A stretch of DNA of 9,933 nucleotides from an uncultured Collinsella sp. (GTDB lineage Bacteria > Actinomycetota > Coriobacteriia > Coriobacteriales > Coriobacteriaceae), in the NCBI GenBank assembly GCA_900548515.1, contig URKU01000070.1, positions 1 to 9,933 on the forward strand, written 5' to 3'. The notes under the pieces were generated by a model, which was given only the letters and a program-made list of their open reading frames with translations, searched no databases and was not told where the DNA came from. Positions 1 to 6,158 of the stretch are shown in pieces (the stretch's first letter is position 1; each line of letters starts with the position of its first letter). The position numbers were made by a program, and so were the translations under genes.

Positions 1-8
1 ATCGAAAA

Positions 9-63
9 TCTAAATCTGTAACACCAGGCCCACTTTTAGCGGCCAAGATGTTACAGATCGAGA
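9..63. repeat. Two-arm inverted repeat element (ATCTGTAACA family)
   Basis: The left arm TCTAAATCTGTAACA (9-23) and right arm TGTTACAGATCGAGA (49-63) share a perfect 10-base inverted core and flank a 25-base spacer. The same geometry, including the 25-base spacer, is found three times at 1803-2018. The spacer here is almost the same as that at 1979-2003. The function is unknown. It lies just past the 3' end of the minus-strand gene at 117. Confidence 0.85.
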
Positions 64-74
64 CAAACCGAGAA

Positions 75-107
75 CTACTACAAAGGGGACGGGTACCTTT
101 GTGGTGG
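75..107. repeat. Intergenic hairpin repeat, copy 1 of 4
   Basis: Arms CTACTACAAAGG (75-86) and CCTTTGTGGTGG (96-107) flank the loop GGACGGGTA. The two arm changes would both become G-U pairs in plus-strand RNA, so the stem still folds on that strand. It lies 9 bases beyond the stop of the gene at 117 and could act as a terminator, although there is no clean T run. The GGGGACRGGYACC core resembles REP-like palindromes; that family assignment is an inference. Confidence 0.8.
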
Positions 108-116
108 TTGCAGTCT

Positions 117-821
117 CTACTTACTTGCCGAACCCGTGCTTCCCGATTCGCCGCTCCAGGGCATCTCATCCTCGAAGAGCCATATACGGGCAGACCCACT
201 ATCGCGTGCAGTCTGCGGGTCGGGCAAGCAGGTCTGTTCATAGGCATCTTGGATACACTGACCCATAAAATCGTTGAGCTCGGCCTGGTCGCCCTCCATG
301 ACATAGGCTGCATCGCCGGCCATGATGTAAATACCCGGACCCTCATTGCCCTCGTAACCCGGATCGTACGAGACATCACATAACTTTGCGCCGTTTGCAG
401 TGTCCAGCTCGATGGAAGAGTGACATCCGCCAACCATGTCGTTCGCTTTTGCCCGATAGGACGCATATCCGTACCAACGCTTAAATGTTTTGCCCTTGAG
501 TAGCTCGGACGCCCTATCGATCAGGCTTGTATCCGTGGTATAGCGCATGGCCCCAAGCTGAATACTCGGATAATTGCTAATACCCAGCACAGCCGGCTGC
601 TCATCAAAATCAACGGTAATGGTCTCGGGCTTGTCGTCGCCGGTCAGAAGTTCGACAGATTGAGCCACAGGCTTGACCAACGGCTCCGTCACCGCAGCAG
701 GTAGAAACGCCATGCCGACAGCGCCCATGCCAACCACGGTGATCGCAAGCGCCAAAACAATCAACCCAATACGGGCAGGACTTCTCACAGCAAAGCACCT
801 CACAATGCAAGCCTTCGCCAT
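117..821 (-). CDS. Hypothetical membrane-anchored protein, paralog of the gene at 2067-2756
   Basis: I do not recognise this family. The 234-residue product has a basic N-terminus, one membrane segment at about residues 18-40 and a polar acidic domain probably outside the cell. There is no lipobox. It shares with the gene at 2067 the blocks ISNYPSIQLG (81-90), FKRWYGYASY (113-122), YVMEGDQ (173-179) and a nearly identical tail from Q196 to the end. Cys189 and Cys198 are conserved in both and could form a disulfide. The tail SGESGSTGSASK is Ser/Gly rich. The start is uncertain: a promoter at 830-858 would start RNA about two bases before the ATG at 821, implying a near-leaderless message. A GTG at 803 (residue 7) has an AAGG eight bases upstream and matches the N-terminus of the paralog better. 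It is divergent from the gene at 1023. Confidence 0.8.
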   Translation of the reverse strand: MAKACIVRCFAVRSPARIGLIVLALAITVVGMGAVGMAFLPAAVTEPLVKPVAQSVELLTGDDKPETITVDFDEQPAVLGISNYPSIQLGAMRYTTDTSLIDRASELLKGKTFKRWYGYASYRAKANDMVGGCHSSIELDTANGAKLCDVSYDPGYEGNEGPGIYIMAGDAAYVMEGDQAELNDFMGQCIQDAYEQTCLPDPQTARDSGSARIWLFEDEMPWSGESGSTGSASK

Positions 822-829
822 CTGTACTA

Positions 830-858
830 ATAATATCGCCAGCCAGCACTATTACCAA
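830..858 (-). promoter_or_regulatory. Predicted sigma-A promoter for the gene at 117-821
   Basis: On the minus strand, a -35 TTGGTA (853-858), a 17-base spacer and a -10 TATTAT (830-835) are seen. This predicts transcription starting near 823. That is too close to the ATG at 821 for a ribosome binding site, but leaves a 20-base leader for the GTG at 803. Confidence 0.55.
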
Positions 859-878
859 AAGAAGCTGCTCGCACCCCA

Positions 879-911
879 CCACCACAAAGGTGCCTGTCCC
901 CTTCGTGGTGG
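879..911. repeat. Intergenic hairpin repeat, copy 2 of 4
   Basis: Arms CCACCACAAAGG (879-890) and CCTTCGTGGTGG (900-911) flank the loop TGCCTGTCC. The loop is the reverse complement of the loop at 1759-1767, although both copies are followed by TTTTCGAC. It sits between the divergent genes at 117 and 1023, just upstream of the predicted promoter of the former. The rest of the gap up to 1022 shows no strong promoter; TTAAAC with CATATC at 17-base spacing (952-980) is a weak candidate for the plus-strand gene. Confidence 0.8.
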
Positions 912-1022
912 TTTTCGACGCTAACGGTCGACCATCTCACGCCATGAGATTAAACTTGAATTGTTCTCTGAACATATCCATTTCTGCCTATCCTCAACAG
1001 CTCTTTGTCTCGAGGAGCGCAT

Positions 1023-1691
1023 ATGAAGCCGTCTCATTCCACCGGTCGCAACGTCATCGCCATTCTCGCCATACCCATCGTGATGCTCTTCCTTATCGTC
1101 ATCACGCCCTTTTCTTTTGGTATCGCCTCGCCCTTCGATTTGTGCGGGATGGTCGACGCCGGCTCGCGTGCCACCTCGCTCTCCTTTATCTGCCGCGGCG
1201 TGTTTTACGAAGATAGAATTCCCACCGGATTTTGGCAGTCAAAGTTGCCACTGCTCGGTCAGATCGACGGATGCTCCCCCCATTTCTGCCTTGAACCTCA
1301 GGCGCTAAACTATCTGATCGACGACCAGCCACTCGACTCCATCACCCTCGCCTACGACTACGCACCAAACACCGATGAGCGCCACATGAACCAAGTCCTC
1401 GACAAGATGCTTGGACAGTGCGGGCTCACCGAGGAGGACGGTCGAACCATCTATAGCAACCAGAAATTAAAGCGAACAGAACTCCGCCGTGTCGGAAAAA
1501 TCGAAGGGCGAAGTGGGGCCGCCTACTGGCAGGCCTGGGCAACACGCGACAAGAGCGAATTCGGACACAGCACCTATATGGTCACCGTCTACACCAAAGA
1601 CGGAATTAAGGACAATGTTGACGATTTCGCGTCGTCCAAACTCGGCATCCCCAAAACAACCAAACCCGCCACCCCAGATGAAATCCTGTAG
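1023..1691 (+). CDS. Hypothetical single-pass membrane protein
   Basis: I do not recognise this family. The 222-residue product has a basic N-terminus (KPSHSTGR), a long membrane segment at about residues 10-33 and a soluble part probably outside the cell. It has five cysteines (41, 57, 84, 89, 133), four of them in the first third of the exported part, so disulfides are plausible. I see no similarity to the two flanking paralogs beyond the shared layout of N-terminal anchor plus small domain. I chose the ATG at 1023 because GAGGAG lies five bases upstream; an in-frame TTG at 1005 is less likely. It is transcribed away from the gene at 117 and toward the one at 2067, with the repeat array just beyond its end. 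Its codon use is less GC-rich than that of the chaperone genes. Confidence 0.8.
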   Translation: MKPSHSTGRNVIAILAIPIVMLFLIVITPFSFGIASPFDLCGMVDAGSRATSLSFICRGVFYEDRIPTGFWQSKLPLLGQIDGCSPHFCLEPQALNYLIDDQPLDSITLAYDYAPNTDERHMNQVLDKMLGQCGLTEEDGRTIYSNQKLKRTELRRVGKIEGRSGAAYWQAWATRDKSEFGHSTYMVTVYTKDGIKDNVDDFASSKLGIPKTTKPATPDEIL

Positions 1692-1746
1692 AGACATTCA
1701 TTAAAATGCTGCCCAGCGATCACAATAACATCGAGCCCGCCCCCCA

Positions 1747-1779
1747 CCACCACAAAGGGGACAGGCACCTTTGTGGTGA
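1747..1779. repeat. Intergenic hairpin repeat, copy 3 of 4
   Basis: Arms CCACCACAAAGG (1747-1758) and CCTTTGTGGTGA (1768-1779) flank the loop GGACAGGCA, with TTTTCGAC after it. It is about 55 bases past the end of the plus-strand gene at 1023, so it may end that transcript: GC stem followed by four T. Confidence 0.8.
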
Positions 1780-1802
1780 TTTTCGACTCCGGCGCTCATC
1801 TG

Positions 1803-2018
1803 TCTCGATCTGTAACATCTAGCGGCCGTTTTTGACCCCAGATGTTACAGATTGAGATGAGATGATCGGCAGCGCCCGTTTGTCTAAATCTGTAACAACT
1901 ACTCGGCAAATAAGGGTCCACCTGTTACAGATCGAGATAAACAGAAGACACCCGAATCGATAATCTAAATCTGCAACACCAAGCCCACTTTTAACGGCCC
2001 AGATGTTACAGATCGAGA
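1803..2018. repeat. Alternating-orientation repeat array, 40-bp period
   Basis: Six copies of a 15-base motif begin at 1803, 1843, 1883, 1923, 1964 and 2004. Successive copies are inverted relative to each other: forward copies end in ATCTGTAACA (once ATCTGCAACA) and reverse copies begin TGTTACAGAT. The sequences between are 25, 25, 25, 26 and 25 bases and mostly unlike one another. The six motifs can also be read as three hairpin elements of 55 bases separated by about 25. The first element is flipped: its left arm carries TCTCG where the other two carry TCTAA. The array fills the gap between two convergent genes. Function unknown. Confidence 0.85.
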
Positions 2019-2190
2019 CAGACTGAAAACCACCGCAAAGGGGCACCTTTGTGGTGGTCGCGTTCTCTACTCTTTTGCCGAGCCCGTGCTTCCCGATTCG
2101 GCGGTCCAGGGCATCTCATCCTCGAATAGCCATGTACGAGCAGATCCACCATCGCGTGCAGTCTGCGGGTCGGGCGGGCAGGTCTGGTCG
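1956..2190. repeat. Right copy of the ~240-bp duplicated module
   Basis: This matches 1-240 in order: linker end ATCGATAA, a two-arm element (1964-2018), a hairpin (2030-2057) and the 3' end of a paralogous gene. The 5-base deficit lies in the hairpin loop. Beyond 2190 the similarity drops to that of ordinary diverged paralogs. Confidence 0.8.
2030..2057. repeat. Intergenic hairpin repeat, copy 4 of 4 (short loop)
   Basis: Arms CCACCGCAAAGG (2030-2041) and CCTTTGTGGTGG (2046-2057) flank a loop of only four bases (GGCA); the other copies have nine. The one arm change gives a G-U pair in plus-strand RNA. It is 9 bases past the stop of the gene at 2067, the same offset as copy 1 from its gene. 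Confidence 0.75.
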
Positions 2191-2756
2191 TACGCGTCCA
2201 TCACGCAACGATCCAAAAAATCGATCACCTGCTGCTGGTCGCCTTCAAGAATGTAGGTCACGCCGCCATCTTGGATATAGACGCCGTCCCCACCTCCGGC
2301 TTTTGCGTATTCCGGATTGTAGTTAACGGTGCGCATCAGTTTGCCATCAGATGAATACAACTTCAGCGTTGTATAGTAGCCACCGTTCACAGAACCACGT
2401 CGGCGCTCATAGGCATCCCAACCGTCCCAGCGTTTGAACGAACGCCCGTTTAGCAAGTCCAGCGCCTGTCGGGACAACTTCTCGTCCTTGGTATAGCGAG
2501 ACGAGCCAAGTTCAATCATGGGGTAGTTGCTTATGCTTAGAATGCCCGGCGTTTCCTCGATATCGAGCGTTATCTCATCGGGCTTTGTAACGTCCGAAAT
2601 CATTTGCCCGGGCATCGATGCAACAAGGGACGCCATCTCAACCGTCTGCTCAACCCCACTCGGCCCATAGAAGATAAGCGAGCCAAATAGGACCACGCCC
2701 GCAGCAGCGACGACGCAAGCCACCAACAGCAACAAAACAGAAGTGCAACGCTTCAT
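2067..2756 (-). CDS. Hypothetical membrane-anchored protein, paralog of the gene at 117-821
   Basis: I do not recognise this family. The 229-residue product begins MKRC and has a hydrophobic segment at about residues 7-29. LVAC at 11-14 fits a minimal lipobox, but hydrophobic residues continue past it, so a membrane anchor is more likely than a lipoprotein. Blocks shared with the gene at 117 are ISNYPMIELG (75-84), FKRWDGWDAY (107-116), YILEGDQ (168-174) and the tail from Q191. Cys184 and Cys193 are conserved in both. I chose the ATG at 2756 because GGAG lies six bases upstream; an in-frame GTG at 2768 lacks a binding site. A good promoter at 2790-2818 gives a leader of about 27 bases, so it is probably transcribed alone. 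It converges with the gene at 1023 across the repeat array. Confidence 0.8.
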   Translation of the reverse strand: MKRCTSVLLLLVACVVAAAGVVLFGSLIFYGPSGVEQTVEMASLVASMPGQMISDVTKPDEITLDIEETPGILSISNYPMIELGSSRYTKDEKLSRQALDLLNGRSFKRWDGWDAYERRRGSVNGGYYTTLKLYSSDGKLMRTVNYNPEYAKAGGGDGVYIQDGGVTYILEGDQQQVIDFLDRCVMDAYDQTCPPDPQTARDGGSARTWLFEDEMPWTAESGSTGSAKE

Positions 2757-2789
2757 CTTCAACTCCACAAACGAGAGTGTTTTGAGCTC

Positions 2790-2818
2790 ACTTTAAAGCG
2801 CCAACTTCATACTGTCAA
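2790..2818 (-). promoter_or_regulatory. Predicted strong sigma-A promoter for the gene at 2067-2756
   Basis: On the minus strand, a perfect -35 TTGACA (2813-2818), a 17-base spacer and a -10 TAAAGT (2790-2795) are seen. The start would be near 2783, upstream of the GGAG and the ATG at 2756. Confidence 0.7.
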
Positions 2819-2918
2819 TTCTAGATAGCATATGAACAAAGGCGCACTCCCCCATAGAGGAGAGTTGCAACCTCGATTTTAGCGCCCTCAAGACCCAACG
2901 AGCAGCACTTAACAAGTA

Positions 2919-2990
2919 GCCCCGGTTATACCTTTCTCTGACGCGACCCTCGCGAAGCGCGTGAGCGGCAGGGAAAGGTATAACCGGGGC
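2919..2990. repeat. 72-base inverted repeat downstream of the hydratase gene
   Basis: GCCCCGGTTATACCTTTC (2919-2936) is perfectly complementary to 2973-2990, an 18-bp stem. The 36-base loop contains a smaller stem, ACGCG (2941-2945) with CGCGT (2958-2962). It starts 16 bases beyond the hydratase stop and could fold at the 3' end of that transcript, but no T run follows on either strand, so it is not a classical terminator. The rest of the gap from 2819 to 2918 shows nothing I can name. Confidence 0.8.
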
Positions 2991-3005
2991 GGACAAGTAT
3001 GTGCG

Positions 3006-5306
3006 TTACTCGGCAGCGGCCTTGAACTTGTTGTAGTTGATCAGGCAGCCGGCCTTGACGATGGCACGCTCCTCGGCCGTCATGTCGGCGATGTAGAGCT
3101 CAATCTGCTCGACCGCACCATCGGCACGCACCACGTAGGCAGCGATGTTCTGCAGGTCACCATCGAGCGCGGCACGGATACCCGGCACAAAGACGTAGTC
3201 ACCCACCTCAAAGTTGGGCTCGGCCTCCATCTGGAAAGGCACCATGCCCCAGTTCATCACGTTGGAGCGATAGCGCTTGGTGGCGTACTCGTGGACGATG
3301 TTGGCAAGGCCGCCGATCACGCGCTGGCAGCTCGCGGCCTGCTCACGGGCAGAACCGTCGCCCGGCTTCTTGGCGTAGAGCATAGAGCCGTACTCGGTAG
3401 CCTTGGCATCGGCCGCGATACCTGCGCCGGCCAGCGCCTCAAACACACCGGCAAGCTCGGCATCGAGCGCGGCCAAGTCACCCGCGGCCTCACCGGCAAC
3501 GCGACGCTTCTCAACGGCGTCGACCTCCTTGGAGCGACCCACGTAGGCAGGATCGCGGCGGCTGAGCGTAAACTCGGCCAGACCGAGCGGGTTGGAGCGG
3601 AAGGAGCTCGTCTCGCCCGAGGGGATGAGCTCGTCGGTCGTGGTGACCGGATCCATGATCTTGGAGCACACCTTGAGCAGGATATCGTCGCCGAGCGGCT
3701 CCATCGCGGGCCACGGCTTGATGTTGGGACCCTCGACCAGCTCGTCGGTAGGCTCGGCCTTGCCAAAGCCCCAGTACACGCGCTTCTTGTACGGCGCGTC
3801 GTCGAAGGTGTACTCGCAGGCCTCGTCCCAGGTCTCCTCGGGCAGGTCGGTCGCCGGCGTCAGAATGCCGCCGTTGGCCGCCGTCGCCGCGATGGAGCGG
3901 GCGTCCATCAGGGCCACGGCGCTCAGCTGGCCGTTACCCGGCTTGGAACCCTCGCGGTTGGGGAAGTTGCGCGTGGTGTGGCGGATGGACAGGCCGTTGT
4001 TGGCGGGCGTGTCGCCGGCGCCAAAGCACGGGCCACAGAACGCCGTACGCACGATCGCGCCGGCCTCCATAAGGTCGTAGATGTAGCCGCGACGCGTGAG
4101 CTCGAGCGCCACGGGCTGGCTCGTGGGATAGACCGACAGCGAGAACTCGCCGCAGCCGGTGTTGGCGCCCTTGAGCACGCGGGCCGCCTGCACTACGGAG
4201 TCGTAGTTGCCGCCCGAGCAGCCGGCGATGACGCCCTGCTGCACGTGCAGCTTGCCGTCGACGATCTTGTCGAGCAGGCTAAAGTGCGTCTTGCCCTCGC
4301 CGATCTTGGCAGCCTCGAGCTCAACCTCGTGCAGGATGTCCTCGAGGTTCTCGTTGAGCTCGTCAATCTCGAAGCCGTTGGAAGGATGGAACGGTAGCGC
4401 GATCATGGGCTTGATGCTCGACAGATCGACCTCGACACAGCCGTCGTAGTAGGCGACATCGGCGGGCTTGAGCTCGCGATAGTCGTCGCCGCGGCCGTGC
4501 ATGGTCAAAAACGCGTGCGTGTCCTCGTCGGTGGCCCAGATGGAGGACAGGCAGGTGGTCTCGGTGGTCATGACATCGACGCCGTTGCGGTAATCGGTCG
4601 TCATGCTCGCGATGCCCGGGCCCACAAACTCCATGACCTTGTTCTTGACGTAGCCCTTGGCAAAGACGGCGCGGATGATGGCGAGCGCCACATCGTGCGG
4701 GCCGACGCCGGGGCGCGGGGCACCCGTGAGGTAGATGGCCACAACGCCGGGGTAGGCGACATCGTAGGTATCGCGCAGCAGCTGCTTTGCCAGCTCGCCG
4801 CCGCCCTCGCCTACGGCCATGGTGCCCAGGGCGCCGTAGCGGGTGTGCGAGTCGGAGCCCAGGATCATCTTGCCGCAGCCGGCGAAGTTCTCGCGCATAA
4901 AGGAGTGGATGACGGCGATGTGCGGCGGGACGAAGATACCGCCGTATTTCTTGGCCGCGGAAAGGCCAAAGACGTGGTCGTCCTCGTTGATGGTGCCGCC
5001 CACGGCGCACAGCGAGTTATGGCAGTTGGTGAGCACGTAGGGCAGCGGGAACTGCTCCATGCCCGAGGCGCGTGCCGTCTGGATGATGCCGACAAAGGTG
5101 ATGTCGTGGCTCGCCATGGCATCGAAGCGAATCTTGAGCGCCTCAGGGTTACCGGACGTATTGTGTGCCTGAAGAATCGAATACGCGATGGTGCCGCGCT
5201 TGGCATCCTCGGGCGCCTGCGTAATACCGCGCTCGGCAGCCTCGGCCGCAGGTACAACCTCGCTGCCGTCGCGCAGGTAGATGCCGTCCTCGTACAGCTT
5301 GACCAT
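3006..5306 (-). CDS. Aconitase-superfamily hydratase, YbhJ-like
   Basis: This is a cytoplasmic [4Fe-4S] hydro-lyase of the aconitase superfamily, which moves water across hydroxy-tricarboxylates such as citrate/isocitrate. The true substrate is not settled. Counting from the ATG at 5306 (766 residues), cluster cysteines are Cys363 (GCSGGNYDS), Cys424 and Cys427 (CGPC). SDSHT at 151-155 matches the aconitase DSHT motif, His134 (VIHSFMREN) matches His147 of mitochondrial aconitase, RNF is at 446-448, and the swivel domain has GDGSARE (649-655) with the catalytic Ser652 and Arg654 equivalents. Two active-site positions differ from classical aconitase (see findings). The length fits the ~750-residue YbhJ-type hydratases. 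I chose 5306 because GTGGGAG lies five bases upstream and the preceding codons are rarer; an in-frame GTG at 5408 would add 34 residues. It appears monocistronic. Confidence 0.88.
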   Translation of the reverse strand: MVKLYEDGIYLRDGSEVVPAAEAAERGITQAPEDAKRGTIAYSILQAHNTSGNPEALKIRFDAMASHDITFVGIIQTARASGMEQFPLPYVLTNCHNSLCAVGGTINEDDHVFGLSAAKKYGGIFVPPHIAVIHSFMRENFAGCGKMILGSDSHTRYGALGTMAVGEGGGELAKQLLRDTYDVAYPGVVAIYLTGAPRPGVGPHDVALAIIRAVFAKGYVKNKVMEFVGPGIASMTTDYRNGVDVMTTETTCLSSIWATDEDTHAFLTMHGRGDDYRELKPADVAYYDGCVEVDLSSIKPMIALPFHPSNGFEIDELNENLEDILHEVELEAAKIGEGKTHFSLLDKIVDGKLHVQQGVIAGCSGGNYDSVVQAARVLKGANTGCGEFSLSVYPTSQPVALELTRRGYIYDLMEAGAIVRTAFCGPCFGAGDTPANNGLSIRHTTRNFPNREGSKPGNGQLSAVALMDARSIAATAANGGILTPATDLPEETWDEACEYTFDDAPYKKRVYWGFGKAEPTDELVEGPNIKPWPAMEPLGDDILLKVCSKIMDPVTTTDELIPSGETSSFRSNPLGLAEFTLSRRDPAYVGRSKEVDAVEKRRVAGEAAGDLAALDAELAGVFEALAGAGIAADAKATEYGSMLYAKKPGDGSAREQAASCQRVIGGLANIVHEYATKRYRSNVMNWGMVPFQMEAEPNFEVGDYVFVPGIRAALDGDLQNIAAYVVRADGAVEQIELYIADMTAEERAIVKAGCLINYNKFKAAAE

Positions 5307-5554
5307 ACTGTCTCCCACTCTGCCCAGAAGATTTGGGCGCATAGCATACATTCGTTCAATATCGTGCCATAGAACGGTTGCGAGTGGGTTACGAATCTGC
5401 ACGTTCACTTTATCTCGGTAAAGTAAAGGACGAGTCCGGTGTGGGCTAGCAGATTTGGTGCAAGAGTGTCCCTTTCGACTAGTCGTTTAAGAACGTCCCC
5501 AATGACTACCGCATCCGGAGCAAGGCAACGCCGCAGGTAGAGGACGGACAGCGA
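5307..5554. other. Gap upstream of the hydratase gene
   Basis: No convincing gene lies here. If the GTG at 5408 were used, 5307-5408 would be coding. Two short palindromes could be operators: ACTTTA-6-TAAAGT at 5407-5424 and CGACTAGTCG at 5476-5485. I find no promoter with two good boxes for the hydratase. Confidence 0.4.
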
Positions 5555-5654
5555 GCGACGTCCAGAGCGAACAAGGTGGCATGAAAAAGGCAAGGCATAG
5601 ACCTTCTGGTCATGCCTTGCCTTTTGAATGACAAATTGTCGCTCTGGACGTCGC
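5555..5654. repeat. 100-base nested inverted repeat
   Basis: GCGACGTCCAGAGCGA (5555-5570) is perfectly complementary to 5639-5654. Inside it, after weakly paired segments of about 14 bases, sits the terminator stem at 5585-5625. The whole could extrude as one long cruciform, or may be a terminator inserted in, or carried by, a palindromic element. Confidence 0.8.
5585..5625 (-). terminator. Bidirectional intrinsic terminator of the chaperone operon
   Basis: AAAAGGCAAGGCAT (5585-5598) pairs perfectly with 5612-5625. The stem continues through GACC (5600-5603) with GGTC (5608-5611), leaving the loop TTCT. On the minus strand the stem ends in a run of five T (5584-5588), as expected for a terminator about 70 bases past hspR. 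The plus strand has four T. Confidence 0.8.
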
Positions 5655-5667
5655 GCAGCGTCGAGCC

Positions 5668-5695
5668 GTTACGCCGTTCGGTAGAACGGCGTAAC
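5668..5695. repeat. Perfect hairpin abutting the hspR stop
   Basis: GTTACGCCGTTC (5668-5679) and GAACGGCGTAAC (5684-5695) form a 12-bp perfect stem with a four-base loop, directly after the hspR stop codon. It has no T run, so it may stabilise the 3' end of the mRNA or block translation run-on rather than terminate. Confidence 0.75.
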
Positions 5696-6112
5696 CTACA
5701 GATCTCCTCCGGCGCCCAGCAGCTTGCGCATAACCTGTTCGGGGTTAACTGAGCCGTCGCGCGGGGCCAGGGCGGTGATCTTCTTCTGCATCTTGTACTC
5801 GTGCAGCTCGTCCTCGAGCTGGCGCACGCGAGCACGGAGCTTTTCGTTTTCGCGCTCACGCTCCTCGGCACGCTCCTTCATATCGAGGATACGCACCACG
5901 CCGGCAAGGTTGATGCCCTCGTCGGTCAGCTGGTTGATGAGCTCCAGGCGCTCGATATCGGCACGCGAATACAGGCGCGTGTTGCCGCCCGAGCGCTGGG
6001 GGTTCACCAGGCCCTTGGACTCGTAGACGCGCAGAGTCTGCGGATGCATGCCGGTCAGCTCGGCCGCCACGCTGATCATGTACAGCGGTTTGTTCCTATT
6101 GTCCTCGGCCAT
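5696..6112 (-). CDS. hspR: HspR, MerR-family heat-shock repressor
   Basis: This DNA-binding repressor of the dnaK operon is known in actinobacteria to bind HAIR inverted repeats, and DnaK acts as co-repressor in Streptomyces. The 138-residue product has the MerR winged helix at about residues 10-78. The recognition region TGMHPQTLRVYESKGL (20-35) and RSGGNTRLYSRADIERL (40-56) are typical of HspR. A charged coiled coil follows (79-111, rich in E, R and K), then a short tail. The usual length is about 125-150. The ATG at 6112 has AGG four bases upstream and AAAGGGG farther up. It is the last gene of the operon, 72 bases after dnaJ. I see no HAIR site in this window; it would be expected upstream of dnaK beyond the right edge. 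Confidence 0.92.
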   Translation of the reverse strand: MAEDNRNKPLYMISVAAELTGMHPQTLRVYESKGLVNPQRSGGNTRLYSRADIERLELINQLTDEGINLAGVVRILDMKERAEERERENEKLRARVRQLEDELHEYKMQKKITALAPRDGSVNPEQVMRKLLGAGGDL

Positions 6113-6158
6113 GCTACCTGACCCCTTTCCGTCTCGTTATCGTCCATCATAAGCCCGC

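Larger units (their letters stand above)
1..240. repeat. Left copy of a ~240-bp duplicated module
   Basis: This stretch aligns end to end with 1956-2190. It holds a two-arm ATCTGTAACA element, a CCACCACAAAGG-type hairpin and the last ~40 codons of the minus-strand gene at 117. The only net length difference is 5 bases, all inside the hairpin loop. Over the coding part (about 129-236 against 2079-2186) I count roughly 10 differences by eye, whereas the remainder of the two genes is much more diverged. The array probably continues left of the window, because bases 1-8 match the linker end seen at 1956-1963. Confidence 0.85.

Noticed and set aside
1803..2018. CRISPR array
   Set aside because: The repeats are only 15 bases, differ between copies and alternate in orientation; no cas gene is nearby.
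2067..2756. Lipoprotein signal from LVAC at residues 11-14
   Set aside because: The hydrophobic stretch continues for about 15 residues beyond the cysteine, and the paralog lacks a cysteine at that place.
2793..2996. 67-codon frame on the minus strand between the hydratase and the gene at 2067
   Set aside because: It starts at a TTG without a ribosome binding site, consists largely of the palindrome at 2919-2990 and overlaps the predicted promoter.
2961..4397. 478-codon open frame on the plus strand
   Set aside because: It is antisense to the hydratase gene, whose cluster and catalytic motifs are intact; long antisense frames are usual in GC-rich genes.
5134..5146. CTTGAG...CTCAG as an HspR HAIR site
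   Set aside because: It lies inside the hydratase coding region with a 3-base gap instead of the usual 7, and the second half is incomplete.
4497..5372. 291-codon open frame on the plus strand
   Set aside because: It is antisense to the hydratase, with low-complexity composition and no recognisable domain.
5405..5593. 62-codon frame on the minus strand
   Set aside because: It would begin inside the terminator hairpin; no ribosome binding site and no conserved features.
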